DNA of 64,000 nt from the NCBI GenBank assembly GCA_029207755.1, contig JARCOQ010000002.1:7378001-7442000 (forward strand). Reading direction: 5' to 3'. Shown here piece after piece: positions 28,307 through 42,416 of the stretch. Under the pieces are notes generated by a model. It searched no databases. It was not told the DNA's origin and was given only the letters and a program-made list of their open reading frames with translations. The DNA is from Chamaea fasciata. Its lineage: Eukaryota > Chordata > Aves > Passeriformes > Sylviidae. A program made the translations under genes and the position numbers. Each line of letters starts with the position of its first letter. Position 1 is the first letter of the stretch.

Positions 28307-29862
28307 GGCTCAAGTGTTGGCAGAAGCTCTTAAAAAAATTGTGGCAATATCAATATTTTGCATTCAGACCCTGTTAGTAAGACTCCCTACTATAATCACA
28401 TGAAAATTAGTTGAGCCAGAGGTGACAAACACATTTAATATCTATGTACCAGCTGAATTGATGCATGTCACAGTGCATCAGTCACTGAAGTCCACCTCAT
28501 GTTTCTGGGTTCTGATGAGAGGTGGTAGAAGTCACAGAAACACTGTGTGCATTTCACACATCGCTTCAAGGTGCATCACAAACCAAAGGAAGGCAAAATA
28601 AGCACAGAACATTAAAACCCCTCCTAAGAACCAATGTGAAGTGCTATAAATGAAACAGCAATTAGATAAAAATGAAGATCTCAGCCATTAATGCCCACTC
28701 AAAATTGCACTTCCAAGATGCCATTTATAGCATTTGGGAGTAAGGAGTCAGGGTATGATTCAAACAGGTTTTACATTCACTGGAAAAGCATACTTCCAGC
28801 TACCCAGACACTGATTACCATTATCACTAGAAGTGGTTAACAAGGAAACAGCATGATCCTAATCATGGATGTCGACACTGTTATATGTGAAGTCTGAGAT
28901 CTTTCTGGTGTAGCTATGAAAGTCCTTGGGATTGTCTTGAATATGAGAGACTAGACAGGGCTCAAGCAAATGCACAAATTTAGAGTAGATTTCCTTGGCC
29001 TTCTGTGAGACTTATGAAAATTTAACCCTTCTTCTAAAATTATACACCAACGGTGGCACTTAACTTATCTAAGAGATAGGAGCCTCTTCAGAGCTCGTTA
29101 ACAACATGAATCATTCAGTCAACAGAGATCAGTGTTTTCAGAGTGACTCACCCAGTTCTGTGCTGCTCTTCAACAGGACACCAGGTGAATTGCTACACCT
29201 TACAAAGGAAGCCTATAAAAGCCACTTCAAAATAGATACCTAACTTTGAGTTGCAAGGCTTCCTCTCATACTTTAGTGCCCCCAAAATGTATTTTTTTTG
29301 ACCTACACTTGGCCCCCCATACAAATGCCTAAACCACTTCAATGTACGCTCTCTTCCTCTACAAGTAGAGTTTAAAAGATACACAGGAAGAGATAAGCAT
29401 TACAAAGTGATGTGAACATACTTGACTGCTCCTTCCGTTGGCCAAATACTTAAAACCAGAGAGATAATTTTTTGGGCCAGTTCTTTCAGAGAGAAAAAAA
29501 AAATTGTGTTTGCAAATCTGCCGCTCTTTCTAGTGTTTATTTGTGCAACAACAATTACCCTGTTAGATCAAATCCTGGCTATCCTGCCTCCTATTACACA
29601 CTGTAAATTGCATGGTTATCTGGGGAGGAAGAAACACGTGTAAATTGAAACAAAGTATACAAAATCTTACAAACAAAGCAATCCTAATTTCACGGAAGTA
29701 CAAAAGTGGCGAGAACGCACCAAAAAAATCATCTGAATTTCTCCAGTGACACAATACATCCTCTGACTCTATTTTCCTATCTCTGTATAAATAATAATTA
29801 ACCGTGTAATTCCTTCGTCGCTTTTAAGTCACTGCCCCAGAGGCAGCTCACGCTTATTTTTA

Positions 29863-30342
<480 letters not shown>

Positions 30343-31045
30343 TCACCTTGTAGCACAGCATTTAATAAGAGCAGCTATTAACATCCTAGAGTACACAAAA
30401 GAAAACCTTAGTGCACTTCACCGTGCGCGAGGTTCTCCCAAGTGAGTGTTCACTTATTCAAAAGTATTTTTTTCAACAGGGGACCTAGTGTTAGTGAACG
30501 GCCATATTCCTAAATCACATCAATCCTGCATCTATTCATGAACATAAATTTATACATACATGCACATGCATATCTAGAACTACAAAAACAAGTCCTACAG
30601 ATACTCCACAGAGATCAGACAACCTCGACCAGCAGAACTGGTACTTCTAATCCATAACCCAAAGCCATAGCCAACCTCATGCAACCTTCTGGAAAGGCCA
30701 TTCATTCATGGAATGTCTACAGAGTTACACCAACATCTCCAGTGCCCACAGAGCTGCTTTATTTCACTTGTACTATCGTCTCTTGAGTTCCTTGTTAAGT
30801 AGTGCCATAGAAGTATAAACGCATGGAGTGCATCTTATGCCTCGTGCATCAGGAAAATTTTTACTTTCTAAAATTCTGGATGTCCCCAATCCAGGAAAAA
30901 CTGTGAGGCAAGGGTATCCAGAATAAAAGAAAAGCTACAAGCAAATAAGATACTCTTCTAGACAAGGTACTTTTAAACAAGATGCTCTTCTAGAAAAGCA
31001 TTTAACTTCACTGCTTCAAAATTTGAGTTGATTACTTGCATAAGG

Positions 31046-31190
31046 AAAAAAAAAAACCCACCAAACAAAACAAAACCCAAAAAACAAAAAACCACACTCA
31101 ACCAAACAGAAAGAAAACACAAAACAAAGGGGGGGAAAAAAACAAAAAACAAAAGATCATCCAAAATCCCAACAAACAAACATACAACCC
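31046..31190. repeat. A/C-rich low-complexity tract
   Basis: About 145 bp nearly devoid of T, with CAAAA, CCAAAC and ACAAAAAAC words and a G7 run at 31129-31135. Lysine/threonine/asparagine-rich plus frames and a Phe/Leu-rich minus frame through it are artefacts of composition. Confidence 0.9.
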
Positions 31191-31571
31191 CAGTAACAGT
31201 CTGCATAGATATATACCACAGATGACTGAGAACCTACTGAGCACCCAAGAATTCCAGACTGGGAATAAACAGCTATCAAAACTTTCAGGGTTTTAAAATG
31301 TTGACTCAAAATCAAATTACTGTTTTCTTTATTTCTCTCTTCCTTGAAGCACAACTTTGCCATGGATAAAAATTAGTCTCGTGGGTCAGTAATTCCTGAT
31401 TATTAAAATCTCAGATGCCAAGATTCTTTATTAACATTAATAACATGGGGTTTGAACAGCTGCGAAGCACCAGGAAGAAACACAACATCTATTCACTGCA
31501 GGTTAATAGACCATAAACTGATATGGAAACAGGGAAAGGAGACAAGAAGAGGAGAGGTCCAGCCACTACTC

Positions 31572-31650
31572 TTTTAAATATATGCTAAATATGTATGTCC
31601 CTTATTATATATAAAATACATATATATTTATGTATATAAAATAAAAGTAT
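31572..31650. repeat. AT-rich low-complexity stretch
   Basis: Long run of TATATA/ATAAAATA words with only a few G or C residues (for example TATATATTTATGTATATAAA). Confidence 0.8.
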
Positions 31651-33174
31651 TCTAAAATGTGCAATTTTAATTTTATTTCACATTTTCTTCACCTCAAGAT
31701 AATTAAATGTTCAACTAACCAGCTAGCACTACCACACGCTCAAAAATCCCTTTCAGTATGGCCAGACTACACTGAAATTCATCTACATTCTGTATGTAGT
31801 AAAACAGGGTAGTTTTACATGAACATTACTGATCATTAAATGCAAAACATTTCAAACAGCAATAAGCCTGCTCTTCAGATAAGGTTTGGGCAGACAGAAC
31901 AGAGGCCAAGGAGCTTCCAAACCCCTCTGCTGGCTACACACCCCTGCACAGCCCAAGCCTGCATGTCACACCAAAACCAAATTTTAAGCAGCACCTCCAA
32001 GAGGTCTGGCACAGGCCAAACCCAGTGAAAGGAGAGCTAAGAGCACAAGTAAAAAAAATTGTGCCAATCAGCACCGATCTTTTGCAGCAGCTAAAAAAGC
32101 CTCTAACAGACTTTGGTGTTACCTGAGAACACATCTCAGTAACTGCAAAGCTGCATTTGTGTCTGCTCATCCCAAACTTTTACACAGCTTTTTGTGCATA
32201 GCTCCTCATTCAATACTTCTGCCCTCACAAGTGGGCTGGCCAATTGCAAACCCCTCTTTCCAAGATAAAAATGCCTAGAGAGGGATTAAAAACCTTATTT
32301 TGTTTATATCTTTAGTCACTTCCTATGTAATTCCCAAGGAAAGGCACTGAAACAAAGGATTACAGAGCTAAAAATCAATTGCTCTAAGACACACTGGAAA
32401 AATAAAAATAGGCAATTTCAATGTAAGATGTTTAAAAGGCAGTTAAGAAGTCTTTTAAAACCCAAAGTTTTGACATATGCTAATATGTACCATGCTTGTA
32501 TTTTCACAGGCAATGCCAGCTAGGCAACACACAGCACAGTACAAGCCTCTATTGTTCCTGTCAGCCTGGCTCAGACCACAAATAAATGAAATACCATTTT
32601 CAGATATATTGTGTGCACGCTTTCCACACTGACATTTAACTGGCTGTACATGTACTTTAAGCACTGTACAGAATGAAAGCATAAAGACTGACCTCTAAAC
32701 TTTCTTGAAAACAGACTCAAAACCCTAAGTGGGGGAAAAAATCCTTCAGGATAATCCAGGAATGCTCATATTTATTTTTTTATGTTTATTGGATAATATT
32801 AGAGAAGAGAAATGACAGAAATGTCTATGAAATTATATATATATTTTTAAAGCTTAGCATTTTATTAAGTAACATTTCTCTAGCAAATTTCACAACACTG
32901 CTTAAATCATAAAGGGACAAAAGTTGCATGATTAGCTGACTGGCACAGAGTGAGCACTAACCACAGATTTAGTGACAACTGCCTGAGGGGTATAATAGCC
33001 TTGACAAACAAGTTATAAGCTTTCTACATATCTTCCTTTTCTTTTCGATAGTTATTTAAGCTGCATTTACATTTTATTGAGAAGAAGCAGCTTCAATTAC
33101 CAACATAAATCTTGGAGTGGGCACCAATCCTGTAATTTTCCTGTCAAAAACCCTTCCCACAAGATACGTGATTT

Positions 33175-33206
33175 AAAAAAAAAAAACAACAAAAACCACC
33201 CCCCCC

Positions 33207-33251
<45 letters not shown>
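33175..33251. repeat. Compound homopolymer: A12, C9 and a 44-A run
   Basis: A run at 33175-33186, short CAACAAAAACCA spacer, nine C at 33199-33207, then 44 consecutive A at 33208-33251. It is the longest homopolymer in the window. Its length is likely to vary between alleles and may be inexact in the assembly. Confidence 0.95.
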
Positions 33252-33253
<2 letters not shown>

Positions 33254-36200
33254 CAAAACACCACCAAACCTCCAAAAGCTGAGCACCTAATACATACTGG
33301 ATATTCCATTAAATATACAAGAGAGCTGCTGTTTTTTTTCCCCAAAGATGACAGCACTGGGTTATAGCAACTAACCAACTGGTGTTCTCTGCTTTTATTA
33401 CAATTCAAGTCTTTCATAAAAAGTCAATTGGATGCCACCAATTAAAGTACACCAGACTAATCATTTCATGCTGCTGCTTAAAAGGACAATTATATGAAAT
33501 CATGTTTCCAGTTTCTTGGATTTGGCCACAACGATTTTTACAAGAATTTAAACAATGACATAAACAGATGTGAAGGTTCATACAAAACTTGCATTAGAGA
33601 AATGACAAACTCACAGAAGCTAAGATTTGCCTTTATTCCCACCTTAAAACATCCTGTTGCTAGCATATTAAAACAAAACTTATTAATAAGCAGCAGGGAG
33701 TGTATTTAAATATGAAAGCTGCTGATATCAGGGGTTCAAACACTGTCTACCCCTTGTGTACAAACACATTCTCCTTTGGGGGAAAACAAAAAAGTTCTCT
33801 GCTATTGGAACAAACTGTATCAGTTGATCTAAACCTGAGCTCAGATGGATATGGAAAACCTCATTTCCCAAGATCTATATATCTAAATAGCAATTTATCA
33901 TAAGTATTATAAAATACTGCGTGACAGACTGTATCCTTAGCCAAATTCCTAAGGGCCAGTATACTCTTGGCCCTGTTTCTTTTCCATTCCACAAATATTG
34001 CATTTAACACTGATTTTCAGAGCACAAGAACCTTGCTCTTTTTTTCTTATTATTGAAACCCTATGTAAGAGCTGAGTAACTGGCCTAATTGTTACCAAAG
34101 TTATTAGTAAAATGCTAACAAACAAAACCACAAGTTGAAAAACAATGTTAGGTGATCCTTGCAAACAACCTTACTTAATCAGAACATAAGAGCTTCCCCA
34201 ATTCCCCAGTGTTTCCAGTATTAACTTAACCTCTTTCAGAAACTTTTCAAAAAGTAGAGGGGAGTATCTTTGTGGTTCATGTAAGTTGACTGGAAAGATG
34301 TTCCCTAAGTCTCTCACTCTAATGGTTAGAAATGTTCCCCTAATCCTCAGGTTAAACATACCCCCAAATAGTAAATACCTCATTCTTCCTGCGCTGAAAG
34401 TGACCTATAATTCAGATCTCTTCACAAACTTCTCAGAATCTTACGCCTTTGACATGCAAATTGCAACCTTTTCCTTTTTTACCAGCCTCTTGGATTCTGT
34501 GTTGCTCCTGCTCTTAGAAGTCACAAGCCTAATTTCATCTAGTTTTCCCTTCATAAGATTTGCTCACCTTTTTCCTTGCCTGAAGTTCGACTTTATCCTT
34601 TTGAAGATGAAGACCCAAACCATACACACTCCAGAGGCAAGCAGACTTTGAGTGCTATTTCAAGCACACACTGTGAAACAATATCACATCATGCTACAGG
34701 GCAAAAATAACTAAAGGATATATCAAAGTATTTTTCTGAAAGTGGCTTTTCTGCAGCTAACCTAACCTACTGAGTTTTCTTTGTTGCATAGACAACAAAT
34801 AATTTTCAAGGAAAAAACAACAGAACTAGGAAGACCACTGAGATTTTGTCCCATTCATTTTCTTTCTCTCTACTTCTTCCTTCTTTTAATATTCTTACTC
34901 TTTGTGTACTACCCTTGCGCAGTTTCAATAAAACACCTGATTTCCTGATGTTTGTAGCCGACACGAACTGTATATTGAAAAGCAACTATTGTGACATTTC
35001 CTTTTCAGGGTTGGCGGTTGTCCTTTCATAACCAAAGACGTGAAGTTATTATTAAAGATAGTAATGCTGTGCCTATTTTGGATTTTCTCAAAATACTTAC
35101 ACATCAGAACAGGAATTTCATTGTCTAATTCTGCTTTGCTCTAAAGAAAAAGAGTGAGAACTGCATTTAACTGGTATTTCTCAAACACTGATTGGAGAAC
35201 AGCACTGGTATCACTTTGGACTGAGGAAACCTTGACACAGAGCTTTATTTACAAGAGCTGCTCAATTCTAACACCTGAGCATTGAACACATATTCTAGAA
35301 AAACAAAGTTAAGCTTTTTACCCAAACCCTGCCATTACTTTGCACAGTCATAACTCCTTTCAAAGGATGCCATCTTTATGAACAACAATGTCCCCCTGCA
35401 AGTGAGAAAGAATAAAGAGGAAAACGCACAGTTGGAACACAACAGCACTGTCACATCAGCTGATTAATGCCCACCCGGGACTACAGGTTTATTGAAATGC
35501 ATTTCAAGACAGAGAAAATGGTTCCAAACACTGATCTGGGAATAGGTCCAGTTCTTTTCAATTGATACCATAAAATGTGACAAGCAAGGCTCTCACTTTG
35601 GATCAGGAGAACCTGCAATTATCCTGTATCTTCCCAGTGGAGAAATGCTCCATTTCTTTCTCTGAGAACACAGCGGAAAACAGGTGAGCAAGATGTAAAT
35701 GAGAAGAAAAGCCCTGAACACTGCCTGATCATCCCCCACCACAAAACCACAGTGATGTTCCCTGAAAAAGAAGTTGCTCTTATTTCAGTTTACATCATCA
35801 TGTCAAGGAACCCTTTTGTTTCCCTCCTCCAATCACTACTGAAATCTCATTGATAAACGAAGTTATTGACATATTTTTAATTACATCTCCTACTAAGGGA
35901 TATTTTGGGATAAAGCAAAATAATTCGCTTTAAAAACAAAATGCGATTACACAATGTGGGCCATGGCTTTTAAAACAAATCTGTAGACATCCACAAAACA
36001 TTTTTTTCCACACTCAAAAGACAGCAACAAAAAACACTTCAAGGTTAAGACACCATGAATTACAATTGCATTTCTGTCATAGCTACCACACTATCAGGAG
36101 ATGTCAGAAACCAGTAATTTACTGTACACTTATGGAAAAAAAACCATAGGGTAATGACAGAGCGCCTGGAGTTTTAAGCCACGTCTGTCTGTCTCTTTGA

Positions 36201-37349
36201 AATAAGAGATTAAATGGGAGCTGTACTAAAAATGCCTCAAATCCAGACTGATCTTGTGCCTGGCTCTTACATCGAGAGATGTAACCCAAACATTGGAAGC
36301 TACAGACATTCAATTTACACAATATTCATGACCTGGTCAACTGAACAGGAGTTAGTTGAAGTATTATAGCCATAAGCTAAATAAATAAAGGAGGCAAATA
36401 ATTTTTGAAATTTTATATATCATTGGTGTAAATGGTTTGTTACTGTGCCTTATTCAGCAGTAATTCTGGACATAAGTGATTAGGTCAGAAAAAGCCATGA
36501 GTTGTAAGCAAAAAAAAATCTTCTGGGAAGTTGTACATTATCTTATAGTTAATTAAATACTCTGCCTGGTGGGAATGATGAAGAAAAAATTGGCAAATAC
36601 TGTATTGGTCAGATACAAACACTGAGTCCCCATTTTAGTTCCTAAAGACATATTTCCCAGGAGATGCTAAGAGAGACTTCCTCGCTGAAATAATCACTTT
36701 TAACAAAGAAGCCTGAAGTGGCAACAGTAAGAGTCATGCTTTAGTTTCTTAATCCAAAATTAAATTCAACTCCTCCAAATTGCTCTTGAACAAACCACTT
36801 ATTTTCAAGAGACTCAGCTTTACACTCAATCTTTGTTACATGAACACATGCTACTGGTTTGTGCAGCAGTTAGCATAAATAAGTCCTGACCTGGTTATTC
36901 ATTAAATTAGCTAGAATATAAATTTAAAATAATAATATTTATATTGCGCCATGTAAGAGGCTGACATTTACATAAAACCCCAGGCAATAGTTAATGTTCC
37001 CAGGGTAAGAAACTGGTCAGTTTTATTTTTTCCTTTCCCTCAGCTGTGCTTCCTGGTAAGATATTTATCTCATCTGACTCTGGTGGATAATGGAATAGTC
37101 TGAGATATCAGTATCTAGAGCACTGACTTTTGAAACTACAACTCCCTCACTAAAAAACAACAACATCCCACACCAAACTGGTAAGCTAGGAATAGTATTT
37201 CCCCTTAAGGGAAACATTAATGAAATTACAGAAATACTTTCATTAATAATGCAAAATCAACTGTGACTCAGGGAGCAACTCCACTATATTCGAAAACAAA
37301 AACAGGCACAACGGTAATAAAGTCTATTTCATTACATAATATAATTCAC

Positions 37350-37365
37350 TTTTTTTTTTTTTTTT
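37350..37365. repeat. Poly-T tract (16 T)
   Basis: Sixteen consecutive T immediately left of a GC-richer block. Confidence 0.95.
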
Positions 37366-39305
37366 CTTTGAAAGGGCTGGAGTAATGCTGGGAGATATTT
37401 TCCACACTGGGATGACACGGAGAATACCCTAGGACAAGGCTGAGAACGGCTGAGCTGTATGTGAAGGCTGAAGCCCCTCTTTGGAGATTTGGATGTGACA
37501 AGCTGGCAGTGACCACACCGAAGTGCAGGATGAGTGAGGCAAGGGGGTCAGGCAGCCACACAAAGAGCGTGACACGGTGGGAGCTGCACAGGCCCTGGAA
37601 TGGCTGTCAAGAGCAAGAGGGAAAAGAAGGGGCAAAGGATTACGGCAAGGATGCAAATGGTAAGCGGAGCTGAAGTGAAGAGCAACTGGAAGACCACTAG
37701 GGAAACGGATACTTGAACTGTATTAAGGTAATAGGATTTGATGAAAATTGGGTAATTCTGAGGACACCAGAGCTGGCAAGGTACTGAAAATGACCACTGG
37801 TTAAACACAGGGAGTGGGGACCCAGTGGGAAGATCTGAGACAGCTCAGAGCAATCCCTCTGCCCTGTCCTCTTCCTTCCCTGGCAGATTGCATTCCCTAC
37901 AAAGGCAGGCCTGACAGCTCTGATCTGCTGTCAGCAGCTGGAGAAGGCAGAGTAAATGGGAAAGTGTGGGGACTGAGGCTGCTGCGAGTCACGTCAGAAT
38001 TGCCAGTTCCAGGGCTTGGTTTCCTATTGAGCAGGGAGGGAGGGAGGATAAGGAAACAAAGAAAAGGCAGCCAGGCTCTCCTCTACCTTCCATCCCTGTC
38101 TGCGATCATGTTTCATCCTAGTAGAGTATCTTGTTGGCTGTTAACAACTGGTTTGCCATTCGGGAGAGGAAAACAGAACTTGGAGAAAAACAACAGGAGT
38201 GTTCCAAAACCAAAGGAGGACTCACAGCTGCACTGACAGGACCAAATGAACTTCCAGTTGAGTGACAATGCCTAGGACTCACAATTATGTAAATACATCA
38301 TAAATAGTAACATATGGTTACATATTTTATGTATTTTATTCACATATGCGTTGATAAATCATGTCAGACACACTGATGCAGAAATTTTTTACCTCACCTG
38401 TAGGTTTGTTGGTAATCAGTGTCAAAGATTTCACCTATTTGTGGTGATTACAGCACTTTAGGCTATTTTATTCCAAAGCTTAATCTATATGGACAAACAA
38501 AACACGAAATATCCCTTTGGATGATTATACTCATTCACCAAAACAGACGTAAAAATATTTGTTGATTTGGGGTTATTTTTAAAATCACAAAAAACAAACA
38601 CAATGCTGTCTCTCTATAATATTTGAGATGGGTTGCCCCCACATTCTTCCAGACTTTTCACAGTTACCTGTTACCATGCTTCTAAACTTATTTCCACTTC
38701 CAAATTTCAGTGGGGGATTGAGTCTGATATTGATCAACTACATGTTCAGATGTCTGAGATGCTGAGAGAAGGGAAAAAGGATCCTCATTTCTGCAGGGCT
38801 ATTGGGATGCCAGAGAATCAACAACTCTCAGTGGGACCAGGGATTTTCTCAGCTGTGCCAGAGAACATTCCTCAGTTCTGAGACAACACAAGTATTGTAA
38901 CACCACAGTCAATAGCACTCCTAGGCTGCGCCTGGGCCCATTTTGGTACATCTCATGCAGTTGATATTGCCTTTTTTTTCTTGTTCCCAAACTGGATTTA
39001 AAGAGAAATATGATGATTCAAAACACCTGTCCGAAATCGTACTCTTTAAGATGACTGTAAATCTGTTTCAGATGCAAGGGAGAATGAATCAAACATCAAA
39101 ACTGCCCTCATCAATCCAAATATTAGGTGTTTATAGGAGATGTATGACAGCTCAGAAATAAGTTTGAATTTAAACATTTAGTGGTTAATTAATTTAGAAA
39201 TTATTAACAAGGAAACAAAAAATTACTATTAAGCAGTTTAGTTTCCCTATTCTTATTTTAATGGGCTCAAAATTTGAATTAAAACAGCTGGTTTTTACTC
39301 CATTT

Positions 39306-39364
39306 AATACACTGGACTTCTTGTATGGCATTAAGTTTGAACAATTACAAGAAGTCCAGGTATT
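39306..39364. repeat. Inverted repeat forming a 19-bp hairpin with one bulge and a 20-nt loop
   Basis: Left arm 39306-39325 (AATACACTGGACTTCTTGTA) and right arm 39346-39364 (TACAAGAAGTCCAGGTATT) are complementary over 19 bp, with a single extra A in the left arm at 39311. The inner 14 bp (39312-39325 with 39346-39359) are perfect. The loop is 39326-39345. No transposon terminal repeat or known microRNA is recognised. It could fold in RNA from either strand. Confidence 0.9.
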
Positions 39365-39904
39365 TTGAATTACAAGTTGTTCCTGACGTAGCAACACTGG
39401 CATGTTTTTGTTGCATAAGGAAGCGTGGAAGTTTAAATCCAAATTAAAGAAAAAAATTTAAATAAGTTGCATACAGTTACATAAAAGTGCAGATCAGTAT
39501 AAATTATTTTATCATAGTTTAAAAAATTTAAATCAAATACGCCCTTACTGAAAGCCTGTCTATCCCTACCATTTTTCCAATACATACTTTTAATCAAATA
39601 TAAAGCTAAGTAAGTGAACACGAAAAGCATGAAAGATACCATGCTTTCAGGGGAAAGCAATAAATATCTCCTCCCAAGTTACTCTGCATAGCAATCAACA
39701 TGATTGATGATGCAGGATGACTGAAAATATTTTTTTATTCCTACTTTTCCCCAGTACAAAGATTTGTCAAAACAGCAAAATTACACCTAAAGTAAACTTC
39801 TATCCATCAATGCCATCAAAATAATCCTTTGCTGAGACACACTGAAAAGTTTTCCCTTTGACCGTGTTTGAATTTCTTGTCCTTTAAGAGACCAGAAAAC
39901 GAAC

Positions 39905-40335
39905 CACAGAATCTTTTGGGTTGGAAAAGACCTCTGAGATCATCAAGTCCAACTTATGACTGATCCCCACCTTGTCACCAAGACCACGGCACTGAGTGCC
40001 TCGTCTACGCTTCTCTTAAACACCTCTGGGGACAATGACTCCACCACCTCCCTGGGCAGCCCCTTCCAACATTTAACTGACCTTTCAGTGAAGAAATTCC
40101 CCCTGATGTCCTACATGGGTGCAGCATAAGGTCTCCCCTGTGCTCCTTTTCTACAGTGTAAACAGCCCCGGTGCCCTCAGCTGCTTTTCCTCAGACTCGT
40201 GCTCCTGACCCTTCCCCAGCTCTGTTCCCTTCCCTGTACTCACCCCAGCACATCGATTTCCTTCTTGTTTTGAGGTGCCCAAAACTGAACACAGCTCTCA
40301 AGGTGCGACCTCAATGATGCAGAGTACAAGGGGAG
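39905..40335 (-). mobile_element. CR1 LINE 3' portion with internal deletion
   Basis: Starts CACAGAATCTTTTGGGTTGG then AAAAGACCTCTGAGATCATC, and runs through TCCACCACCTCCCTGGGCAG, CAGTGAAGAAATTCCCC, ATAAGGTCTCCCC, TCGTGCTCCTGACCC, GAGGTGCCCAAAACTGAACA and GCAGAGTACAAGGGG. This is the reverse complement of CR1 and thus sense to ROBO1. Relative to the copy at 49466 it lacks about 105 nt between GAAGAAATTCCCC (40091-40103) and ATAAGGTCTCCCC (40126). Sequence beyond 40335 is no longer recognisable as CR1. Confidence 0.93.
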
Positions 40336-42064
40336 CCCACTGGGTTTGGTTTTTGTTCCCTCAAAGGTTTCCCTTGGCTCCGAAACCAAACTGAGAAATC
40401 TGAAATCTTCCACACGGCCAATTCTTTTACCATTGCTCCTACTCACATCTTTGCACAAAGCATAATTTTGCAATGCTCAGTTGAATCCAACTGCAGGTGA
40501 ATGGTATCACCTGCAGAAAGCCACATTCCAGAACATCCTTAAATGTACAAAAGTATGGGCCCAGGAGACTCACCCACTGAGTTCTCTTCTCAAGAAAATG
40601 CACTATCATCCTGAGGCCTGAATTCCCACCCCACAGCATGGCTGCTGAAAACCTAGCAAAAAATTATCAAAAATGTCAACCAACATCTCTGCTACCCCTA
40701 TACTTTTCCAACTGGATTTTAGTTCTGCTTGTGTGAAAATGGTACAACCACCTGAATACACCACAGGGAAGACTTCATACAGTGGCTAAAAACAGAGCCT
40801 CTATATCAAATTGACGGGGAAAAAACCCAAAACATATTTATCAAGTTGTTTCTGATGAAAGAAATGGTTATAAAAAAATATCAGATTATTTTGCTGAATA
40901 TGCATAATGAATTCTTCAGAAAACTTGTGGCTAACAGCCTGAGTGCTCAGCAGCCTGAAGTGTATTTAAACATGTAAAACAAAGCTTTTGAGATGTTTTA
41001 TATGATAGGCACACTCAAGAAAGATCTTTAAATAACACCAGATTTCAGCAGGTTATTGATTTTTTTCAAGACAAAGTACTGAACCTCAATTTCAGGGATA
41101 GTTGTCTGAAGACATTTCTACTTTAAAGAAAACAAAATATTTGAAATGCCCTTTTAAAGGATTACTAACAAATCCCTAGAGGAATGCAGCCCACCTCAGT
41201 CAATTTTCAACCTTGAAAGCAAATTCTGACTTATCCAGAACATTAATGAAGACAATGTTTATGCCTTACATAGCATGCTAAGTGTGAGAACTCTACAGAT
41301 AAACAAAAATGCTGTCAAATGTCTACTGAAGCTCATAATGGAATGTAAAAAAAGTTGAAAAATAACAGTAGCTTATCGTTGTCGACGTTAAGATTTAAAG
41401 AAATGAAGAACATTACTAAAAGTAAGAGAAAAAGTAAACATTTATTTCATTAAAACAAAAAAGGCAGGGGCCTATTTTCCATTCTTTTAATTATTTTGTA
41501 ATTATTTTTTAATAGCTAGCTTAACGACTAGCTTTTGAATAACTATTATAAGGGGTTCTGGTAAAAGGATCAGTACTGAGAAACACAGATCAATATTCAG
41601 GGGTCATAAATTGAAAAAGAAAGGAGAAGGGAGAGGTAAGAGAAAAATAGTGCTACACAACCATGAGGCTGAGGCAAAAGCAGAGAGGAATATTCAAGCA
41701 GGAGAAAAGACACAGTCCTTAAGAGCCCTGTAGAGCTGTGCAAGGAAGATAAAAAAAACTCTAAGTTAAAATGGAAAGAATGGAGCTGTATGATTAGAGA
41801 AGATTTTAATGCATAATGCAACATCAACACAAGAAAGCAGGCAGAGGTTTGTGTGGTTTACACATATAAATGCAAATGCTGACAAAGCCTTCAAAATTTT
41901 AAAGGAGAATAGCTGTAGGAAAACAAGTGCAAAGAATTATTATTTTTATTATTACTTCAAGCAGCACTGACCGTGACAGGGGCGAGGGTTCAACCAGCAA
42001 AGAAAAACAGATTATTGCCAGAAATAAATAAACCTTAGAGGAACCTGAGCGGCCAGAAGTACTA

Positions 42065-42083
42065 TTTTTTTTTTTTTTTTTTT
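42065..42083. repeat. Poly-T tract (19 T)
   Basis: Nineteen consecutive T after GTACTA. Poly-A on the ROBO1 sense strand. Confidence 0.95.
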
Positions 42084-42397
42084 AACTTTATCAACAGTTC
42101 TGGTAGAAGAGATTACTTCTCTGCATCAGGCTTGTTTCACCAGTTAAGATATCCCCACAAAGAGAGGCAAGTGGAAGAACAGCAGCAGCCACCTAAATAA
42201 AAACAGGCAGCCAGATTAAAAGAATTCAACTCAGTATGCTCCATCAGCTGAGGAAAGCCATTATTCTCCAGTCTGCAAGACTCTAAGGTATATTATATAC
42301 TGGAGTTCCCCTTCCAACAAACTGCATTTTACAAGGATATAGAAATGCTGATTTAAAAAAAAAAGAAAGCTACATATTTCATAAAAAAGAATAAATT

Positions 42398-42416
42398 TTA
42401 TCTTATCTTATCTTAT
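42398..42416. repeat. Short (TCTTA)n microsatellite
   Basis: Three complete TCTTA units with partial flanking units: TTATCTTATCTTATCTTAT. Confidence 0.85.

Noticed and set aside
33077..33417. Frames with Lys or Phe runs (also near 31028-31296 and 8749-8931)
   Set aside because: Generated by poly-A/poly-T and A/C-rich simple repeats.
34286..34651. 121-codon plus-strand frame rich in Phe, Leu and Ser
   Set aside because: Composition reflects a pyrimidine-rich strand. No signal peptide or transmembrane protein family is recognised and there is no splice context.
37814..38236. 140-codon plus-strand frame as a protein gene
   Set aside because: No domain, no homologue recognised, and no splice or promoter evidence. 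Kept only as part of an unexplained GC-richer island.
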